The position numbers and the translations under genes were made by a program. Of a DNA stretch of 64,000 nt, positions 36,201 to 46,869 are shown piece by piece. Position 1 is the stretch's first letter. Each line of letters begins with the position of its first letter. Source of the DNA: Turritopsis dohrnii (Eukaryota; Cnidaria; Hydrozoa; Anthoathecata; Oceaniidae); NCBI GenBank assembly GCA_027922465.2, contig BQMF02000594.1, positions 124,001 through 188,000 of the forward strand. The letters run 5' to 3'. The notes under the pieces were generated by a model. It searched no databases. It saw only the letters and a list, made by a program, of their open reading frames with translations, and was not told the DNA's origin.

Positions 36201-36965
36201 GAGACGAGACGTTCTAGCGAGTTCTCATTCTTGCATTCATTTGTTTGATTCATGTACTCATTTGTTCCTTATATCATTGTATTCCTAGGTACTTTACAAC
36301 TGTCTGTTTATCACCAATTTGCTTGGTTCATAGGAAAACCAGGGCATCTTTCTTTTTTTTCTTGACATCAGATGTATGCTAACGAAAATTAATTCAAGAT
36401 AATTCTGCTTTGTCCGGAATGTCTTTCTTTTGTAACCTCGTCACAAATACTTATTATTTTGTCTCGGTTAAACTATTATATACTTGCACGTCCCTCTTCT
36501 TATTCAAAATAATATGAGGAAAAAGAAAATCAACGTAAGTGCGAGTCAAGACCTGGTTTTTACGAAACGACCACAAATTATTTCAATTTTCAATAAGAAA
36601 GTTTTAAACACGGCTATCACTGTACGTTGCAACCATGAATAATCTATACATCCTGATCATGATACTACGTTCATGATCTTCGTTCTATTTCGAAAAGTTA
36701 GCTTGGTTAAATTTATCTACTGCTTAGAACAGTCACATAATATTTAAAAATAAATAACTATACCATTTATTTTTCTTTGTAATGTCACGTGACTTATTCC
36801 CACGATTTCTGCAGCCTTCCTCACGCTTTTGCCCTCTTCTCTTACAAGCCTGCTTCCCTCTGCAATTTGCTCCTCACTGGCAGTGCCATACGGACGCCCA
36901 TTTCGCTTTTTAACATAAGTTCGAGGCATTTCTTCGGTTGCTTCGATTGATGTGCTATTTGCCAT
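33290..36965 (-). pseudogene. Pogo-like DDE transposase with N-terminal HTH and C-terminal PHD finger (517 codons without the MITE)
   Basis: Ten exons on minus: 36965-36764, 36117-35957, 35873-35714, 35616-35549, 35457-34757 (containing the MITE), 34646-34498, 34352-34118, 34035-33883, 33677-33545 and 33416-33290. Excluding the MITE and one TA, the summed length is exactly 518 codons. The order is a Psq/CENP-B-type HTH (V-R-K-A-A-E-I-V-G-I-S-H-V-T-L-Q-R-K), a linker, the DDE domain with first D in I-F-N-F-D-E-T-N-F, second in M-I-G-D-N-L-G-C-H, third in T-Q-P-L-D-V-A-V-F, and a C4HC3 PHD finger (C-S-Y-C, C-D-E-C, H-L-Q-C, C-E-Y-C). It cuts and pastes the element using its TIRs. With the 533-bp insertion in exon 5 this copy should be inactive unless the insert is spliced or excised. 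Confidence 0.88.
34816..35348. mobile_element. 533-bp MITE with G/C-run interior, inserted in transposase exon 5
   Basis: The ends CTCTTCTGTGCTTAATTGTA and the mirrored TACAATTAAGCACAGAAGAG are perfect, flanked by TA (34814-34815, 35349-35350). Just inside are long homopolymer runs (about 16 G at 34836; C-runs near 35205 and 35321) and repeated CCCCCCATTTTATG phrases in one orientation. There is no ORF. Removing it plus one TA restores the transposase frame at P-P-M-I-V-Y. Confidence 0.88.
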
Positions 36966-37749
36966 GTGTGTGCCATGGCAGTGTATTTATACCGAAATTC
37001 AAACCTTTTTTAATTTTTTGATTTTTTATCCTCTGGGAGATACCTTCCAGCTTTATTCACCCCCTTACGAAAGCAAAAGCATCTCTTTCTTTAAGTTGCT
37101 TCTATTGAAAGTGATATCACAGATATGATGTGTCCATAGCCTTGAACGGGGGAATGTTGTTAGAGTAACGAGTACTACTTGCTTGTAAAACAAGTCTACC
37201 GTGGTTGATTGCTATTGTTTTATGATGTCCCATAATTTCAATTATGATAATTGTGTGTAAAATGAGTTATATCACCGTAAACACTCCATCTGTTGAACTT
37301 TAGCACACATTGATTATTCCATTGCGTCACATTTGACACGCATATTTATGCATTAAACGGAAAGACAAAGTCAATCGAGTGAAAAAAAACGAAACATTTC
37401 AAACACCTATATCTCTTTCAATTTTAAAGATATTTTGATGAAATTCTGGAATTACTTCCGTTGGCCTCTCTATTTTACTTATGCAAAAAATTAGATTGAT
37501 CGACAGGCTATATCAATCATATCAGCTCTTATTGCAGAGGTTGTTATTTTCGGAGCTTTTTTCATCTTCAACTTCCGAAGAACTTCCTTGATTGAATTAT
37601 TTTTCCTTCCTATTATTGCGCTGAATAATTTTCGAACAGAATCCGAAAAAATTCCGGAATTTCATTTACTATTCCATGAGAAATTGCATTTTTTCGACGC
37701 TGTTTCAAGTCACCCCGGGTGTTTCAAGTCACCCCGTGTTACGGTAGTC

Positions 37750-39860
37750 ATTTAATCTGACAACAGAAACATAATTTACTATGGATTATTTCCATAATCA
37801 CCTATACTATTTTGATACTGTATATATATGATATTTTAGGAAAACTTGATATATAGATGAGTTTCTAAGTGACGTAATGTTTATAAACATTAGTGTTTTT
37901 TGCTCAATAATTGCTGTGAGTTTCAACATAAATGCTTAATAGATCAAGTCAATTTCCTAAACCGGTTCTCAGGAGGCGTTTTTAAGACAAAAAAAATTAT
38001 TAAAAATAATACTCATTAGCACTCGAAATCTATTTTTGTGAAGTTTATAAAAATTTTAGTTTAAACAGATCTTTTACTGGTAATTAACATCAGAAACTCA
38101 TCTATGTCAATTTTCCTTACACAAACAACAAACGTATATATATTAATCAAAGCACAATCCAACAAACAATCTGTAAATCAAATCAAACCAGAACACAAAA
38201 CTTCTACTTTCAGCTTTTTAGTGATTTGGTTATGGATCGCATGTGTAGTCTATTTTCAGTACCGAAATCTGTTGTTTTTTTTCATTTGGGATTTACAATG
38301 GTCATTTTTATCAAATAACAAATAATGGGTGTGCACATATTTTTTTGAACAGAGAATTATTCTGAATACTTGAATTCAATTTTATAAATTGTCACTTTAA
38401 GCCTATCTCTTTTTCGAAAATAACTCTTCTGTCCAAATTTGAAGTGCTAATTTGAAGTGCTTTTAATTGCTTTTGGTGGTTATTTGCTTATTCATTTATT
38501 TAAAATTTAATAACATAAAAATACATGACTTTAAAGTTTCATGCATATCGCAATCATCAGATGTATAAAATTTTATACATCTATATTTTATACATCTGAT
38601 GATTGCGATATGCATGAAACTTAAAGTCGTGTATTTTTATGTTTTTAAATTTTAAATAAATGAGTATTTACTTTGACTCTACTAACTGGTATTGAGTTCT
38701 TTGCCAATATCTTTCTTGTGGTTATAGTTATTTGCTTATATGTCTACCTCAAAGTATTTTTAATATATACTTTTTTTAGTATTAAAATTAGGTTTGACAA
38801 TTTTCTTTTCTTCTTTTCTTGTTGTTTTGTGGTATTAAATTCAATTCTACCCTGATTAGTAAGGACAACATATTTATCTGAGTATGACATTGATGGTAGT
38901 TATACCATTGTAGTTATTTAATGATGCATATTTTTCTTATGGTTATCAATCTACACACAATAATTGGCAAAAGTTTCGCAACTTTGGGGAAATATATAGT
39001 CGCATTTTTGCGAATCTTGTTTTTATTGCAAATGGAAAAGTATAACAAAAGAAATACGAAAAAATACTTTATGGTGACTGGGAATTGACTTTATTACGAA
39101 ATAATTTCGCAACGAAAACTACATTCGTTGTCTAATCATCGAGAAACGAAGAAAAACAGCGAAAATGTGTTGAAAAACAAATCTTTCTGGTGAAACCTAT
39201 GCATGACAAATAAAATGAACGTGAAAATAAAGTAGTGCCAGTTACGTGCAAAAAAAGTTCCAGCAGCCCTTGATTAATTTCTTCGATAATCTAAATTAGA
39301 AAAAAATAAATGTCAAATGTCAAATAAATAGTCCTTTCCCGAACCTTAACGCCCATATTTTTAACGCCCATATTTTTAACGCTCATTTTTTGCCAAATTC
39401 CGTCTCGTTTTGATGTGACAAAATTTATAAAAATTGTCGTAGCAATTGTCTTTAGGCAAAACAGGCAAAAGTATTTGTGATAAATTTCAAATGTTTTTGT
39501 GTGACTTTCTATAGCGTTATATTCCTCCAAAGCGATTTTTCAAGAAATTTGCCGACTGGGTAAATTGTGCTTAATTGCGTTTCAGAAAGATTCAAATATT
39601 GTTTTTTACGTTTTCGGATTAATCCTATTATATCCGTTTTCAGATTGAAAATTCCGCAATGCAGCACTCAAGACGCTCTTGCGATCGTTTGTCGTTCCTG
39701 TTTGTGGTACCTCCGGTTAATATTTCGCCTTTATTTTCAGTTAAGAAACCTTCTGTTATATCATACCTTAGACATGTTTCTTTTAAGTTCACATGGTATA
39801 TGTGACGTTAAGGTTTGGATGCAAAAGCTACCAGTTTCCAACTTGAACAATTTTAATATT
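37750..39860. other. Intergenic with a long hairpin and short tandem repeats
   Basis: Besides the hairpin at 38491-38664, it holds three tandem copies of a 20-bp AACGCCCATATTTTT unit (about 39348-39402) and an isolated end of the CCCAGTGG MITE family (TTTGCCGACTGGGTA, about 39548). No gene is supported. Confidence 0.5.
38491..38664. repeat. 174-bp near-perfect foldback with about 80-bp arms
   Basis: TTCATTTATTTAAAATTTAA...GATGTATAAAAT on the left is mirrored almost base for base by ATTTTATACATC...AAATTTTAAATAAATGAG on the right, around a short centre. It is probably a foldback MITE. A transcript from it would form a long double-stranded hairpin. Confidence 0.8.
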
Positions 39861-39862
39861 GA

Positions 39863-42406
39863 TTATAACTTACTTCCACATGTTCCACAAGTTCTTCTAC
39901 ACAAGCTCTGAACATTTGTATCTGTTTGACAAGCACCGTTTCGCCGCCATGCCCTGCATTCCCTACCATACGCGCTATCATTGCACGGCTCTGGCTCGCG
40001 GTTTCTAGAAGCTTTAAAAGAAAATTCAAAATGTAATTTTCAGGTCATGGATGACCTGACAATTTCCCTTACATGCTAGCTTTATGGCAGAAACTTAAAT
40101 TCTGGCTTGTTTCCATGATAATCACGTCACACGTTGAAATCAATCATATGTAGTGCAAAGTGGCGATAATCAAATAGTTTTCTTGACACCCAAACAACTT
40201 CTTTGGCTAATATGGATCTTGCTTTTTACTATCAATCTTTAACTACAAATAAGTTTGCATTTTTGTAATTTTGTTGTTGTTGTTGTTGTTTTAGTTGTTT
40301 TATTTTTTTTCACCAGGCTGAAAACAAAATTTGTGGAGGAGAGTTTAGTCATTTAAAGCAGAAAAGAAATCAGTGGAAGTAACCTTAGAAACATCGTAAC
40401 GTTGCACTCCTCCACTTTTTTATGACTGACCCTGAATACTTCTACGATTCTGTAATCTAATAATGATCATATACTTCCAACGTATTGAACAATCGTTTGC
40501 ACCATTCATGTAACATCATGCATTAAATTTGAATAACGTAAATTAGAATATTCCAAGTTAGCAAAATCACTGCGAAGAAGAGCATTTTTTTAAAAATATT
40601 GTGCATATTTCTATAGAAATACACTCCTTCGTAGTGATTCCAACAAGTTTGGCCACTATGTTGACTTACAATCACATCTTCCACACGTTCTTTGGCAATT
40701 GTCCTGAACACCATAATCAGTTCTACAAGCCCCTTGCCTGTAGTAGGCTCGACAGTTATAATCGGACCAATTATCGTAACATCCACCTGAATGTAAAATT
40801 GATTTATTACATAACCTGAATGAATGGATCCCGCGAATTAAAATCAAAATCAAAAGATATTTTAAGAGATTTCATTGGTAACAATTTTGACTTTAATTTA
40901 GCCAATCTTTGGTACTATATACAAGCGTAGCTCATTCAATTGAAACTATAGGCAGAGGCGTAGCAAAAGCTCAGTCAAAATTGGTGAAGGAGAGTTTTGA
41001 TCATTCAAAGTATGAAAGAAAAATACACAAGTAACCTAAGCGCCAATTAAGACTGAAAAGATATGCCGTAATTTCGGATTCCTCTACTTTTTCTGTGTGA
41101 CCTTCAATACGCCTATGAGTTGGACAAACGAGCTAAGTCATTTAAAGAAGAAAAACATATGTACAAGTAACCTATTCCACATTTGAGAATGAATAGAAAT
41201 ATTACTCCTCCACTATTCATATTGTTATATGTCTATATCAACTGTACGTAAAAGTTAGCCAACCACAATTGTAAAAAATATACATAGAACCGAGGCAAAA
41301 CTAGGCTGCGATATTGGAAATTATCATAGTTCTATCATCGTAAAACTTACCAGAACGGCGATATGGATCGGATAAAATACTTTCGAAATCTGAAGAATCT
41401 TGAAAGTAGAAAGAGACGACATAAGGGTTTTGAAAACTCTCACGTTATGAGTTAGGACGTAAACAAGTTTGTTGAAATCACTGCGAAGGAGTGCATTTCC
41501 TTTAGAAATACTCATACCATTTCAATAGAAATGCTCTTCATCGCAGTGACTTTTGACAATTTTGCCCACAATGATAGAAAATAGAAAATAGAAAATGCAT
41601 TATTAAATAATATATTTGTAATTGTTAACTTAGGAATTTTTAGCTACATACCTTTTTATGAGATTGAAATCTTAACAAACTGTAATTTTCAACCGTAGCA
41701 TTGAAAAATGCCTTAAAAAACTGAAGGCCAAATAATATTTGGAATGCGATACCAACAACATAATGTATATTATTAGATCAAACTAAATTACATTAGATAT
41801 TGACCGGTCGAAACATGGTAACATGAAATAACACGTGAATTTCTAAGTTTGGATAAACATCAAATTAATCAAAAAAAAAAAAAAAATGACTTACCCCATT
41901 TGCCAGGGCGACCTGAATAAAAAACACAACGCTGTATATGTAATTTGAAGGGAACATGTAGCTATACATATGCTAGGGAACGCCCTAGAAATTTGACACA
42001 AGTGAAATTAACGCCAGAAAGAAAATGGACCAAAATATTTAAGTCTTCAAATAAATTAAACGCAAAGTAGGGAAAGACTTTCAAATATGGCGTGAAATCA
42101 ACGCGGTTTTTTGAAAGTTTTAGAATTTCTTTGCGTCCACGGTAATAAACACAATATCAACATAACACATGAAGTTATTATCATGTACGAATTAGTCCTC
42201 AGTTGCCATAGAAGCGAAGTTACGCGTTGCCATAGAAGGGCTCGAGATGTGCAGAGCTTCAGTAATCCTAGCCGCTTTTTGATTGAAGGAAAAATTTCAT
42301 TTTTTATAATATATAAAGTACAAACGCCATTAAGATATATTGGAAAAATACCTTGCACCATCACCACGAAGATGGAAAGTACAGACAATGCTATTGAGAT
42401 CTTCAT
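39863..42406 (-). CDS. Secreted protein with two ShKT domains (125 aa, 5 exons)
   Basis: Exons on minus: 42406-42352, 41912-41895 (an 18-nt microexon), 41389-41351, 40786-40670 and 40011-39863. All GT-AG borders and phases agree, and the total is 126 codons with stop. Residues 1-18 are a signal peptide (hydrophobic I-A-L-S-V-L-S-I-F-V-V-M-V). A linker of about 20 residues follows, then two ShKT domains, one per exon, each with six cysteines in the usual C-x-D...C-R-A...G-A-C...C-x-R-T-C-G-x-C pattern. Known relatives include sea-anemone potassium-channel toxins and many non-toxic cnidarian matrix, mucus and protease-associated proteins. A secreted role is clear; toxin activity is not shown. 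The last codons overlap a possible donor (GTAAGT), so a further exon is possible. Confidence 0.85.
40556..40660. mobile_element. MITE of the CACTGCGAAGGAGTG family, copy 4 (in ShKT intron 4)
   Basis: ATCACTGCGAAGAAGAGCAT and the mirrored ATACACTCCTTCGTAGTGAT surround a short AT-rich centre. The outer CCCAGTGG ends are degraded. It lies in the intron between the two ShKT exons, about 10 bp from the end of the first. Confidence 0.65.
41463..41575. mobile_element. MITE of the CACTGCGAAGGAGTG family, copy 5 (in ShKT intron 2)
   Basis: ATCACTGCGAAGGAGTGCAT at the left pairs with ATGCTCTTCATCGCAGTGAC at the right. The right outer end reads TTTTGCCCAC. It lies between the microexon and the third exon of the ShKT gene. 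Confidence 0.7.
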
Positions 42407-42531
42407 CGCTGTATGTTGATAGTTTCAACTGCACCAAGAAACTTACGATAAAAAATAATTGCTCATCTCACCTGTATTTATATCGAACTTCTAATCATGC
42501 TTAATGATCAACATGTTAGTTTCCAGTCCTC

Positions 42532-42946
42532 TTTTACTTTTGCATATTGGCATTTTGTTTTCCTTTTGAAACAAACTCATGCTAAGTAAATCCTTGGTTC
42601 TAATCCCCTGATTGTCTTAAGCTTTGTAAGTAATCGGAACCAAACATTAGATGGAGCCGTTGGTCTTTGAAATTCTTAATTCAATTTTTTCAATAGATCA
42701 ACACTGACGGGGAATGCGGAATATTTCTGGAATATTTTTACTTTTGTATATTGGCATTTTGTTTTCCTTTTGAAACAAAACTCATGCTAAGTAAATCCTT
42801 GGTTCTAATCCCCTGATTGTCTTAAGCTTTGTAAGTAATTTGAACCAAACATTAGATGGAGCCGTTGGTCTTTGAAATTCTTAATTCAATTTCTTCAATA
42901 GATCAACACTGACGGGGAATGCGGAATATTTCTGGAATATTTTTAA
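42532..42946. repeat. Tandem duplication of a 206-bp unit upstream of the ShKT gene
   Basis: Two nearly identical direct copies (about 42532-42737 and 42738-42946) start TACTTTTGCATATTGGCATT and end GGAATATTTTTA, differing by a few bases. They sit 130 bp upstream of the ShKT start codon, so they may lie in or near its promoter. A weaker partial match is near 46490-46560 (GGCGCTATTGGTCTTTGAAA). Confidence 0.85.
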
Positions 42947-43260
42947 TTAAGTTCTGTTTATTCGAGAAACAAAAAAAGAAAAATTATAAAATTTGTTATT
43001 AAATCCTTTGTCTCTGAAATTCTACTAGCACATCATACAGATGTAAAAAGACTAAAGGGAGATTTACACGTAAAGATTCTTGAAAAATTTATTTTAAGCT
43101 TTTGTTTGACGCATGCTTCTCTCTCCTCAAAAAAACAAACTCACATAATTTGAATAGAAAAGTTGGCGAAAAAATCAAATCGATTTGATTTTCCACCAAT
43201 TTTTTGGTCATGAATAATTAATGAGTTGATTTACAATTCATTTTTAAAGCCTGATTAATA

Positions 43261-44393
43261 TGGAAGCCGATTGTCACATATTTTTGATATACTAAGAATA
43301 TCAAATGATATACTTGATATACTAAGTATATCACTTCACACCTTTTGATATTCCTAGTATATCATTTGATATACCAAGTATATCATTTGATATTCCTAGT
43401 ATATCAATTTTTACTATGTATATCAACTGATATTCTAAGTAAAGTCTGATATACTAGGTTTATCAAGTGATATACTTAGTATATCAGTTATTTCGAAATT
43501 CCCGGCAGACGACTGTGTTATCGCTACGGTTAAATTTGTCTCGTTTATTAAAGAAGACATCTATTGTTCGCGCAATGCATGCTGGTCCGTCCACGACGGA
43601 CTCCGCTAATTCTTCCACGCACTCGTTGGAGGGCTTCTTAGACTGTTCCTACTGATGCTCTCTGATGATGAGCAGCTTGTCGTCCTTCTCGCGTAGGAGC
43701 AGGTGCTTCCACTAAATCTATGTGGCTACTTAGAATATTTATAAGAAGTAAAAATTGCCATGATGGATATGGAAGCCGATTGTCACATATTTTTTATATA
43801 CTAAGAATATCAAATGATATACTTGGTATATCACTTGATATACTAAGTATATCACTTCACACCTTATGATATTCCTAGTATATCACTTGATATACCAAGT
43901 ATATCAATTGATATTCTTAGTACATCAATTTTTACTATGAATATCAACTGATATTCTAAGTAGATCAAACCAAATTCGATATTGATGAAAACAAGTCCGT
44001 TATGTTATTATGACTTCCCACTAGGTAAATCCTAGTGAGCAATGTTTTGATTTGGACCAGCATACATTGCGCGAACTATAGATGTCTTTTTTAATAAACG
44101 AGACATATCTAACCGTAACGATAACACATTCGTCTGCCGGGAATTTCGAAATAGCTGATATACTAAGTATATCACTTAATAAACCTAGTATATCAAACTT
44201 TACTTAGAATATCAGTTGATATTCATAGTAAAAATTGATATACTAAGAATATCAATTGATATACTTGGTATATCAAATGATATACTAGGAATATCAAAAG
44301 GTGTGAAGTGATATACTTAGTATATCAAGTGATATACCAAGTATATCATTTGATATTCTTAGTATATCAAAAATATGTGACAATCGGCTTCCA
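43261..44393. mobile_element. Palindrome-array element, family ii copy A (TGATATACTAAGTATATCA)
   Basis: The ends TGGAAGCCGATTGTCACATA and mirror are flanked by TA (43259-43260, 44394-44395). The arms (about 43280-43490 and 44150-44375) are arrays of 18-bp palindromes such as GATATACTTAGTATATC. Inside the arms, a matched inverted block covers TTATCGCTACGGTTAAATTT...GCGCAATGCATGC (43510-43590, mirrored at 44065-44140). Copy B begins inside this element. Confidence 0.8.
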
Positions 44394-45081
44394 TAGATGG
44401 AGTTCTTAAAAGAAGGTATTTCAATTTTCATTGTATAATTGAATTACATCATACTTGCTTTTAATTATCTACTTTGTTTTCCAACATCGGATCTAGTGAG
44501 ATGTTGTAACTTCCCATATCAGTGAAAAACCAAGTTTTTCTAATTAGCCATGTGAAAAACCTAGTATTTCTGCAGAAAAACCTAGTATTTCAATAGAAAA
44601 ACCTGGTTTATCTGTAGATATACCTGGTTTTTCTCAGATATACTTAGTTTTTCTTAATAAATGTTACAAATGCTTCCCATAGTTTTATGTATAGAAAATT
44701 TAAGCATGTTTTCCTCGTGATCTCTTATCATATCATCTATCATCTATCTCCTCGTTCTGACTTCGCAAGTTGAGTTTGTTTGGCGCGCTGTTGCATTATG
44801 GTCCATTTCGAAAAACATTATATTGGTTCATCGAGAACATTTCTTAAATATCTACTTTGTTTTCATCAATATCGAATTTGGTTTGATCTACTTAGAATAT
44901 CAGTTGATATTCATAGTAAAAATTGATATACTAAGAATATCAAATGATATACTTGGTATATCAAATGATATACTAGGAATGTCAAAAAGTGTGAAGTGAT
45001 ATACTTAGTATATCAAGTGATATACCAAGTATATCATTTGATATTCTTAGTATATCAAAAATATGTGACAATCGGCTTCCA
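43770..45081. mobile_element. Palindrome-array element, family ii copy B, interleaved with copy A
   Basis: The left half (43770-44010) starts TGGAAGCCGATTGTCACATA and ends ATCAAACCAAATTCGATATT. The right half (about 44865-45081) is its mirror and ends GACAATCGGCTTCCA before TA. The left TA is at 43768-43769 and the right at 45082-45083. The order along the DNA is A-left, B-left, A-right, B-right, which simple nesting cannot give. Confidence 0.75.
44415..44679. mobile_element. Terminal fragment of palindrome-array family i
   Basis: Matches the reverse complement of 24201-24466, including TAATTATCTACTTTGTTTTC, the AAAAACCTAGTATTTC array and the end ACAAATGCTTCCCA followed by TA. Only one end is present. 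It lies between the right arms of family ii copies A and B. Confidence 0.8.
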
Positions 45082-45818
45082 TAGATTAAAACAAAAATTG
45101 TTCAAAAATCTTTACGTGTAAACCCCCCTAAGAGTCGGTTCACGGCAATATCACCAGTGACAAGATTTCATTTCCTTTGCAAACTAAATTTTAATTATGA
45201 TTTAAAATTTAATAAAAAATTTCTAATTTCTAATATCTAGATGTGCTGTGTAAGTATAAGGGAAGTTTTGCAAGATATTTGTAGAATTGCTAATTTGTCC
45301 AAAGGCCAGTACGCAGTCAGTTGATGGCTCCTAAGAGGCTTATTTTTAAAGGGTATCGAAGTATGGAGACATATTTAATGCAATATCGTATGGATTTAGT
45401 AATAATTTGCAGAAAGGTTTGAAAAGATCTACAGATAAAATTTTGAAAAAGAAGTGTTGTGGTCTATAACTGTACTTTCTTCAGGCGGTTACATTTTTAA
45501 AAAAAATCTCCGATTTTGTAAGCCTATATTGCAGCTGGCTACAGCAGAAATTTCAGAAATTTCTGCATTTTCCAATGAAATAAATTGTAAGTTATTCTAC
45601 TACTATTGGTAAGTTCTACTCAAGCAGGGCTATACATGAATTCCTAAATCATGCTTTTAATTGGAAAGTGACAGCTAGAGGTCCAAAAGTAAAAGAAAAG
45701 GTTTTTGAAGGACATTCCCATCTGATGAAAACCCTCATGATTAACGGGACATCAGATCATTAAATATCTTCAGAAAGGATATAACGTAAAATTTAAGAGT
45801 TTTGATTTATGATGAAAG

Positions 45819-46127
45819 TACAAGCGATGTGTGCAGCGATGGTGTAGTGGTTAGTACCTTTGAGTGCGACCGCTGCGACCCGTGTTCGAGTCCGGTCATT
45901 TGTATCTCAATACACCACTCCGATGCGCTTTAAAAGCAGCGTATCAGCCCATTCGGAGCCATCGACTGACTGCACATTGGCCTTCGGGCAAGTTAGAGCA
46001 ATGCTATACGTATCTCTGGCGGTAAGTCAACTAATAGTTGCAAGTCGGCGGGCGGAAGAACCAACCATTACGGATGGACGCCCAAGGACTAAAAACTCCC
46101 GTTACTTACTTACTTACAACGCACTGA
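45819..46127 (+). mobile_element. tRNA-derived SINE, copy 1
   Basis: The 5' part looks like a pol III promoter: A box TGGTGTAGTGGTTAG at 45840-45853 and B box GTTCGAGTCC at 45884-45893. A body of about 200 bp follows, with GCCTTCGGGCAAGTTAGAGC and GGATGGACGCCCAAGGACTA, and a (TTAC)n tail at about 46105-46117. A full inverted copy is at 53449-53770, and partial copies are near 45300 and 47105. Confidence 0.85.
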
Positions 46128-46274
46128 ATATGTAAACTTGTTTTTACGAAAAGGTTCTATTTTCTAGTAATATTTTTAATATACTCAGTCTCTTATATTG
46201 ATACAACTATGTTGAATAAGAACATTTTCAGGAGACTTACAACCAAAATTATTATAATAATGATTTGATTACAC

Positions 46275-46392
46275 AGTGGACAAAATTGTCAAAAATCACT
46301 GCGATGAAGATTATTTTGATTGAAATTGTGCGTATATAACTATAGAAATGCACTCCTTCACAGTGACTTTTCATCAAATTTTCCCACTGGGT
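46275..46392. mobile_element. MITE of the CACTGCGAAGGAGTG family, copy 6
   Basis: ACAGTGGACAAAATTGTCAA on the left and TTTTCCCACTGGG on the right are flanked by TTA and TAA. The inner GCACTCCTTCACAGTG block is inverted. Confidence 0.75.
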
Positions 46393-46748
46393 AATCTCTT
46401 ATATCCACTGAACTACGTTTATCTGATTGATCGATCGAAGAATATTTTCCCCATCTTATTTAGAAGCAAGTATTCCTAAATTAACAATTACATGGCGCTA
46501 TTGGTCTTTGAAACTTTGAAACAACCTTATCCGACGGTGAATGAGGAAAATTTTAGGAAAACTCTAAAACTCATGTTGTTTGTCTAATTAGAAACCTTAA
46601 TGAGATTTTGCTTATTTTAGTGGGAATTATAAAATCTAATAACATCCTCAAATCCTTTTCGCCTTTGTCTTTTGACAAAACCTTAATCTAGTTTTGGTGT
46701 TGACTGTGTATTACAAGATTTAAAAGCAATCAATACTTCTGGAAAAAC

Positions 46749-46868
46749 CCATTGGGCAAATCTGTTGAAATATCACTGCGAAGGAGTGCAATTCCATAGA
46801 AATATACACACTATTTCAATGAAAATGCTCCTCATCGCAGTGACATTTGACACTTTTGCCTACTAGGA
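46749..46868. mobile_element. MITE of the CACTGCGAAGGAGTG family, copy 7
   Basis: CCCATTGGGCAAATCTGTTG on the left and CACTTTTGCCTACTAGG on the right, with CACTGCGAAGGAGTGCA and the mirrored CTCATCGCAGTGAC inside. Confidence 0.75.
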
Positions 46869-46869
46869 A

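Larger units (their letters stand above)
32606..37744 (-). mobile_element. 5.1-kb pogo-like DNA transposon, nearly complete
   Basis: Perfect 24-bp terminal inverted repeats (CCGTAACACGGGGTGACTTG and mirror) are flanked by TA (32604-32605, 37745-37746). A second, subterminal inverted pair of the GGGGTGACTTGAAACAG block lies at about 32813 and 37700 and may be additional transposase binding sites. The only gene inside is a spliced transposase on the minus strand (36965-33290). The single visible lesion is a 533-bp MITE in exon 5. Clean termini and an otherwise continuous frame point to recent activity. Confidence 0.9.

Noticed and set aside
40523..40786. 87-residue minus ORF overlapping the first ShKT exon
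   Set aside because: Alternative frame of the ShKT exon; only the other frame has the six-cysteine pattern and correct phase.
42098..42406. 102-residue unspliced minus-strand ORF starting at the signal peptide
   Set aside because: The frame passes a good donor after codon 18 and the following residues are not protein-like; the spliced ShKT model fits in phase through five exons.
43280..45070. CRISPR-like array of short repeats
   Set aside because: Repeats are themselves palindromic, vary in sequence and spacing, lack unique equal-length spacers, sit in TA-flanked inverted elements, and the genome is eukaryotic.
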